Assembly (NCBI RefSeq): GCF_003255815.1
Contig: NC_037686.1
Span: 54,781,888-54,845,887, forward strand
DNA length: 64,000 bases
Direction of reading: 5' to 3'
From: Theropithecus gelada
Lineage: Eukaryota; Chordata; Mammalia; Primates; Cercopithecidae
The notes under the pieces are model-generated. The model worked only from the letters and a program-made list of their open reading frames with translations. It made no database searches and had not been told where the DNA came from. The stretch's first letter is position 1; every line of letters begins with the position of its first letter. The translations under genes were made by a program, and so were the position numbers. Positions 59,152-64,000 of this stretch are shown here, piece by piece.

Positions 59152-59453
59152 CTTTGAGGTGGCTCACGTCTATAATCCCAGCACTTTGGGAGGCCGAGGC
59201 GGGTGAACTGCTTGAGGTCAGGAGCTCAAGACGAGCCTGACCAACACGGTGAAACCTTGTCACTATTAAAAATATGAAAATTAGCCAGACGTGGTGGCGG
59301 GCACCTGTAATCCCAGCTACTAAGGAGGCTGAGGCAGGAGAATCGCTTGAACCAGGGAGGCGGAGGTTGCAGGGAGCCAACATTGCACCATTGCATTCCA
59401 GCCTCGGTGATAGAGCCAGAGTCTGTCTCAAAAAAAAGAAAAGAAAAAAGAAA
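59152..59453 (+). mobile_element. AluS-like SINE, 5' slightly truncated or diverged
   Basis: The body runs from GAGGTGGCTCACGTCTATAA to GTCTGTCTCAAAAAAAAGAA. AAGAAACT occurs at both sides (about 59138 and 59446) as a probable TSD. It explains the 162-codon minus frame at 59135-59623. Confidence 0.92.
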
Positions 59454-59668
59454 CTATTTTTATTATGACATTTATTTGTATTACAAGGAACCAATGTCCT
59501 AAGGGACAAACTCTGAGAAATGCTGCTGAGTGGCAAATAAATACTGCAATTCTGAAGGTAGAAAGTTGAGCAATAACTGTAATCCATTTTAAGTGTACCC
59601 AAGGAAATGAATAAGAGACACATCTCAAAGTTTCTTTTTGTTTCTTTATAGAATGAATATTAAGTACT

Positions 59669-59790
59669 TTTCATGAGTTTACCCAAGAGTAATAATAATT
59701 CTAGATTTTAGCCCTGTGAGGCCAATTAAAGATAATTTTGATTATTAATGTTTCCTTTTCTTTTTTTAAAATAACAAAGCATTAAAAAGA
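59669..59790 (+). repeat. Local dispersed duplication, copy 2
   Basis: CTTTTCATGAGTTTACCCAA through AAAATAACAAAGCATT matches copy 1 at 57964-58088. Confidence 0.85.
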
Positions 59791-59838
59791 AATCTCAGTC
59801 TTAAAAAAAAAAAAACAAAAAACAAAAAACAAAAAAAC

Positions 59839-60062
59839 GCTGCTGCCTGGAAAACATAGTGAAACCCTGTCTCCATCACACAAATATTTAAAAATTAGCT
59901 AGGTGTGGGGGCGTGTGCCTGTGGTCTCAGCTACTCAGGAGGCTGAGGTGGCAGGATCACTTGAGCCCAGGAGGCAGAGGTTGCAGTGAGCCGAGATGGT
60001 GCCACTGCATTCTAGCCTGAGCAAGAATGAGACCCTGTCTCAAAACAAAAACGAAAAAACAA
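59839..60062 (+). mobile_element. Alu SINE, 5' truncated
   Basis: It enters in the left arm (GGAAAACATAGTGAAACC), passes the linker and right arm (GTGAGCCGAGATGGTGCCAC) and ends in a mixed A tail. An (AAAAAC)n run precedes it at about 59803-59838. Confidence 0.9.
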
Positions 60063-62554
60063 AACAAGAAACCATGCTGATACAGAAATGGGAAAATGCT
60101 ACAAAGATATTGCCATAGTACTGAAAGCACACAGCATAACAATCATTAATGCTTTGAAGCATTTTAAAAACAGTAAGGGGAATGTCAACATAAAAAAGAA
60201 CAACTATGAAAAGGAGAGAAATGGTCAAGTTATCTCTGGTCTCTTAAAAGAAGGAGTTCTCAGAACTGGTCTGAAGGGAGTCTTCTCCAAATGACAGAGT
60301 TGATTTCGCTCCATTCTCTTCAGCCCCCTGACATGCTGGCATCTAGTGTGAATATGGGAGCTCACCAGGTTCTCTCAAGGACAGGGGGGCCCTGCAACAG
60401 CTACGCCTGTCCTAGAGACCATGCCCATGCAATCGCCTTCACTCCCTCCAGGCCAGCTTCATCAGAAATCATGTTTTTAACGGTACAGTTATATGTCAAA
60501 AAGGAGAAAAGGAGCCCCTAGTCCACCAAAACAAGTGTATAAAGGTGGCAGGAGGGGAGGAGGGTTGACACTGATGTTCTTAATATCTGAGTTGGCTGAA
60601 ATTTGTAATAAGTTTTTCATAAGAAACCATATTATAACAGATGAAGAGGTTTTCTAATTCAGCTCTATCATTAACAAACAATTTTAAAGACAATACTATG
60701 AACATATACAACCATTTATAACATTATTTTCTTAAAAAACAAAAAAGCATTTTGTATTCTAAATACTGTACACTAAGTATAATAATTAACATATTGGGAA
60801 ATGACAGACAAGCTGCCATGGTTTCCTAAAGCCTTAGGATTCCCTCTAAGATTTATTCATGGGCCCTCTAAGATTAGAGCATGGCCTTTTTTGGTTCAAT
60901 ATATTCACAACTTGTTCTGCCCATTTTAATTCTTATAACAATTCCTAATTTAAACATTGTTAATCAGCAAATGTCCTAAGTTTTGATTCAGAAATCTATG
61001 GCATAGGTAGAACGAAAAAATTAATACCTTAAACAGAAATACTTTTTCCCTAACTCTTGTTTCTTTTTTCTCTGTTTTTCGATATAAAAATATACATTTC
61101 AAAACATTTAAAGATATCTGAGAAACTGCAACAGAAAAGGCCTGTTCCCATGTGAGTCTGAAGGGGCCAGTTATGGTGCGGCAGGGTGAGCCTGTGGCTG
61201 CAGGCGCACAACACAAACTCTGTGATACTGTCAGAAGGAAGTTAACCTATTCTACAGACTCACACTGACCTGAAAGGACAAAATTAAGAAAAAGACATGC
61301 CTCGAAGAGCAAAATAAAGAAAGATAAAAAATCCTGAGCACCTTTTACAACGTTGTAATAAAATACTTATTAATTTCTCTGTATAAAAATTTGGGAAAAG
61401 ATAAAAGGCAAAACTACACATAGAAAGAGGTCAATGACAAGTGTTTATACAGTTTTCTCTGATGTGTGGAAAAGAACTGATAAAAAAATCCTTTGAGGTA
61501 ATACGAAAGTTCATGGTTCTCATTCCATCAACATCACTGTTTGCTACCATAGCTTCTTAGCTGTCCAGCTAGATTTTATGCTATGAGCTGATGCATGAGA
61601 TTTCATAAAACATTAATACCTCTTTTTTATACTGTAATTCTTTCACTGGTATACCATAAAGTAGTATTACAAATAAATTATAACTATATTTCATCATAAA
61701 TCGAAATTAGGAAAGTACACTTCGCCAAACTGATTTCTGACTCTTTTAAATTGTATTTATTCACTCCCCGCCAATTTGAAAAATCTAGTAAATTACAGAG
61801 GGCTTCCTAGTCATTAACGTGAATTAGTAATGCTATAACTTAATTCAAAAGCAATTACTTCTTAAAAATAGTGCACATACCAGGAAAGCTGAGCATCAGC
61901 CAAAAGCTACTGGCATACCACAGGCAAAAGGCCAACTCCACAGGGATACGTAAAGGTCATTTTATGGACAATCCATATAAAAACTGCTCTCAAGATATTT
62001 TGCCCATTAGAATTTGTTTACAAACGGAAATCTAATTTGATGATTTTAGGTCTTTGGGCTAGAATCTCACAACCAGAAAGAATAACACCTCTAATATGAA
62101 TTCTTATGATATTGTCAGAAAGTTAAACCATTGAATTTTAAACTCCTGTTAAAATAATAGATGACAGTAAAAATAAATTCAAAGGGAAAGAAATAATACA
62201 TGAAAAAGCTATGGGGTAACAAATGTTGAGCCTACAATTAAAAACTATTTATTTTAAATGTTTTCCTATGTATAAGACAGAAATACCAAGCACTTTCTAC
62301 TTTTGTATTGTCAGAAATTCCATGAAAATCCAGAAATGAAAAAAAAAACAAAAAGTGAAGGATAGACATGCATCTAGCTGGTTGACTGTGAAAACCCGAG
62401 AAATAGCACTAAAAAGGATAAGACAGTATTATTGCATACTAAAGAAATATGACAAATACCTGCAAACACTTTTTCTATTGAAGCTTTTGAAATAATACAC
62501 CCTGATTGTCCAACAAAACCAGTGCTGAAAGCTGATAAATATTGACGGTGGCAC
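60063..62554. other. AT-rich stretch; no gene or repeat recognised
   Basis: It lacks Alu, L1 and LTR landmarks that I recognise. A GC-richer patch at 60300-60470 has no supported frame. If the minus-strand segments to its right are terminal exons, this would be the downstream flank or 3' UTR, which cannot be decided from sequence alone. Confidence 0.45.
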
Positions 62555-62706
62555 CTGGTGATTTCCTTCCAGCTCAGCCACGGCAATGATTCTGGATGCC
62601 ATCAGCACTGCCCCCACAGGGGGCATGTGCTCTCCTCTGGGTATGCGGGAAGCTGTGCGGTTGGGGACCAGATTACTGCAGGTGTTCTCAACATCACTGG
62701 GAAGAG
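62555..62706 (-). other. Coding-like segment with splice-like edges, strand uncertain
   Basis: On the minus strand, CTCCTTTGGCTGGCAG precedes 62706 and CACCAG followed by GTGCCA closes it at 62555, giving about 50 open codons including ENTCSNLVPNRTASRIPRGE with one N-glycosylation-type NRT. GC and CpG are higher than the flanks. The plus strand is also open (62558-62911) with an acceptor-like CTTCCAG, so the strand is uncertain. No family is recognised. Confidence 0.35.
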
Positions 62707-62978
62707 CTGCCAGCCAAAGGAGAAAAATGAAAATGGAGAATGCTTTCCTATGCTTTTCCACAGATATAATCACTATTTCATGCCTGCAAAATCTAGGAAA
62801 AAAAGAAAAGAAGCTCCTTTGTTCCAGATAACCTGTCAATTCGGAATTCCAAATACCATTTTCCCTACAGGAGTAGAATATACTATATATCCATATCCAT
62901 CTTCTTATTGAATCCTTGATGAGATTTTAGTTTAAAAGGAGAATCAGGATCCAGATGCTGAATGGTGCTTCAGCAACT

Positions 62979-63233
<255 letters not shown>

Positions 63234-63252
63234 CTATTTCTCCTGCTAAGTA

Positions 63253-63970
63253 CAGCTGTCCATTGGTTTCTGGTTCCAGGACCTTCAAGTACAGCTGTCC
63301 GTGGACTGGTTCCAGGACCTTCCATGAATACACAGATCTTCGAATGCTCAAATCCCTGACATAAAATGGTGTTGTATTTGCAAATAAGCTATGCACATCC
63401 TCCTGTATACTTTAGACCAGGGGTCCCCAACCCTCAGGCAGTGGACTGGTACCAGTCTGTGGCCTGTGAGGAACTGGCTGCAAAGCAGGAGGTGAGTGCT
63501 GGACCAGTGAGCATTACTGCCTGAGCTCTGCCTCCTGTCCAATCAGCGGCAGCATTAGATTCTCAGAGGAGCACGAACCCTATTGTGAACTGTGCTTGCA
63601 AGGGATCTAGGCTGTGCACTCCTTACGAGAATCTAATGAGTGCCTGATAATCTGAGGTGGAACAGTTTCATCCTGAAATCATCCCTCACCCCTGCATACA
63701 CAGCGGCGTGTGGAAAAACTGTCTTCCATGAAACCATTCCCTGGTGCCAAAAAGGTTGGGGACTGCTTCTTTAGATCATCTCTAGATTACCTACAAAACC
63801 TAACACAATGTAAATGCCATGTATATAATTGTTACACTGTATTGCTTAGAGAATAATGGCAAGAATAGAAAGTCTGTACATGTTCAGTACAGATGCAATT
63901 TAAAAAATATTTTCAGTCCATAGCTGGCTGAAGCCATGATGTGGAAGCCAAGGATACAGAGGGATGACTA
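63253..63970 (+). mobile_element. MER2 DNA transposon, split by MER1
   Basis: The left piece includes CAGCTGTCCATTGGTTTCTG and CTCAAATCCCTGACATAAAA. The right piece includes AGATCATCTCTAGATTACCT, ACTGTATTGCTTAGAGAATA and GGATACAGAGGGATGACT. A 39-bp tandem duplication at the left end repeats AAGTACAGCTGTCC (63248 and 63287). Confidence 0.92.
63418..63768 (-). mobile_element. MER1B-like hAT (Charlie) transposon inside MER2
   Basis: CAGGGGTCCCCAACCCTC starts it and GGTTGGGGACTGCTT ends it, in MER1 reverse orientation. The 8-bp TSD CTTTAGAC/CTTTAGAT lies at 63410-63417 and 63769-63776, one mismatch. No transposase is encoded. Confidence 0.93.
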
Positions 63971-64000
63971 CACAACTAAAATGTCGGACACTATAAACAA

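Noticed and set aside
59135..59623. 162-codon minus open frame
   Set aside because: Most of it is the reverse of the AluS at 59152-59453, so it is a repeat-encoded frame.

Overview
This window is vertebrate nuclear DNA from a higher primate, most probably human. The evidence is the set of dated repeats: many Alu copies of J and S character, THE1/MST-type MaLR LTRs and full-length MaLR elements, primate-lineage L1 3' ends, MER1- and MER2-type DNA transposons, and older MIR, L2 and MLT1 relics. I see no prokaryotic features, CRISPR array, operon, rRNA or tRNA gene. No complete protein-coding gene can be supported. The ORFs I examined are chance frames, frames through repeats, or repeat-encoded peptides. 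Family names come from remembered consensus patterns, so subfamily names are tentative. Target-site duplications (TSDs) and tandem repeats were read directly from the sequence.

Layout. 1-8 kb: an L1 3' end split by an Alu, several MaLR LTRs (one nested in another), a MIR, a reverse L2 and an AluJ. 8-16 kb: old MLT1, MIR and L2 debris with unresolved LTR-like pieces. 16-21.5 kb: a reverse L2 broken by a full-length MaLR element (which itself carries a THE1 LTR), an MLT1-type LTR and an LTR-like element. 22-25 kb: an L1 split by a second full-length MaLR element and by Alus. 25-31 kb: old L1-like sequence, a MER2 containing an Alu monomer, and mostly unassigned DNA that includes one exon-like stretch near 30.3 kb. 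31-44.5 kb: Alu, MIR, L1, MER2 and L2, ending with an AluJ split by an ERV LTR. 44.5-50 kb: mostly unassigned DNA with a solo MST LTR, MLT1 and MIRs. 51-53.2 kb: a third full-length MaLR element on the plus strand. 53-60 kb: Alus, a 33-bp GC-rich minisatellite, a locally amplified Alu with three (TG)n tracts, and a ~125-bp dispersed local duplication. 60-64 kb: quiet AT-rich DNA, then two coding-like segments readable on the minus strand, and a MER2 split by a MER1.

Function. If the window carries gene content, the best candidates are the minus-strand coding-like segment at about 62979-63212 (two hydrophobic stretches and a stop codon), its uncertain neighbour at 62555-62706, and the 72-bp exon-like stretch at 30263-30334. 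The rest looks like intronic or intergenic repeat-rich DNA. I found no convincing undescribed biological system. The most unusual structures are the Alu-internal amplification, the minisatellite, the nested insertions and a probable templated-insertion scar inside a MaLR element.
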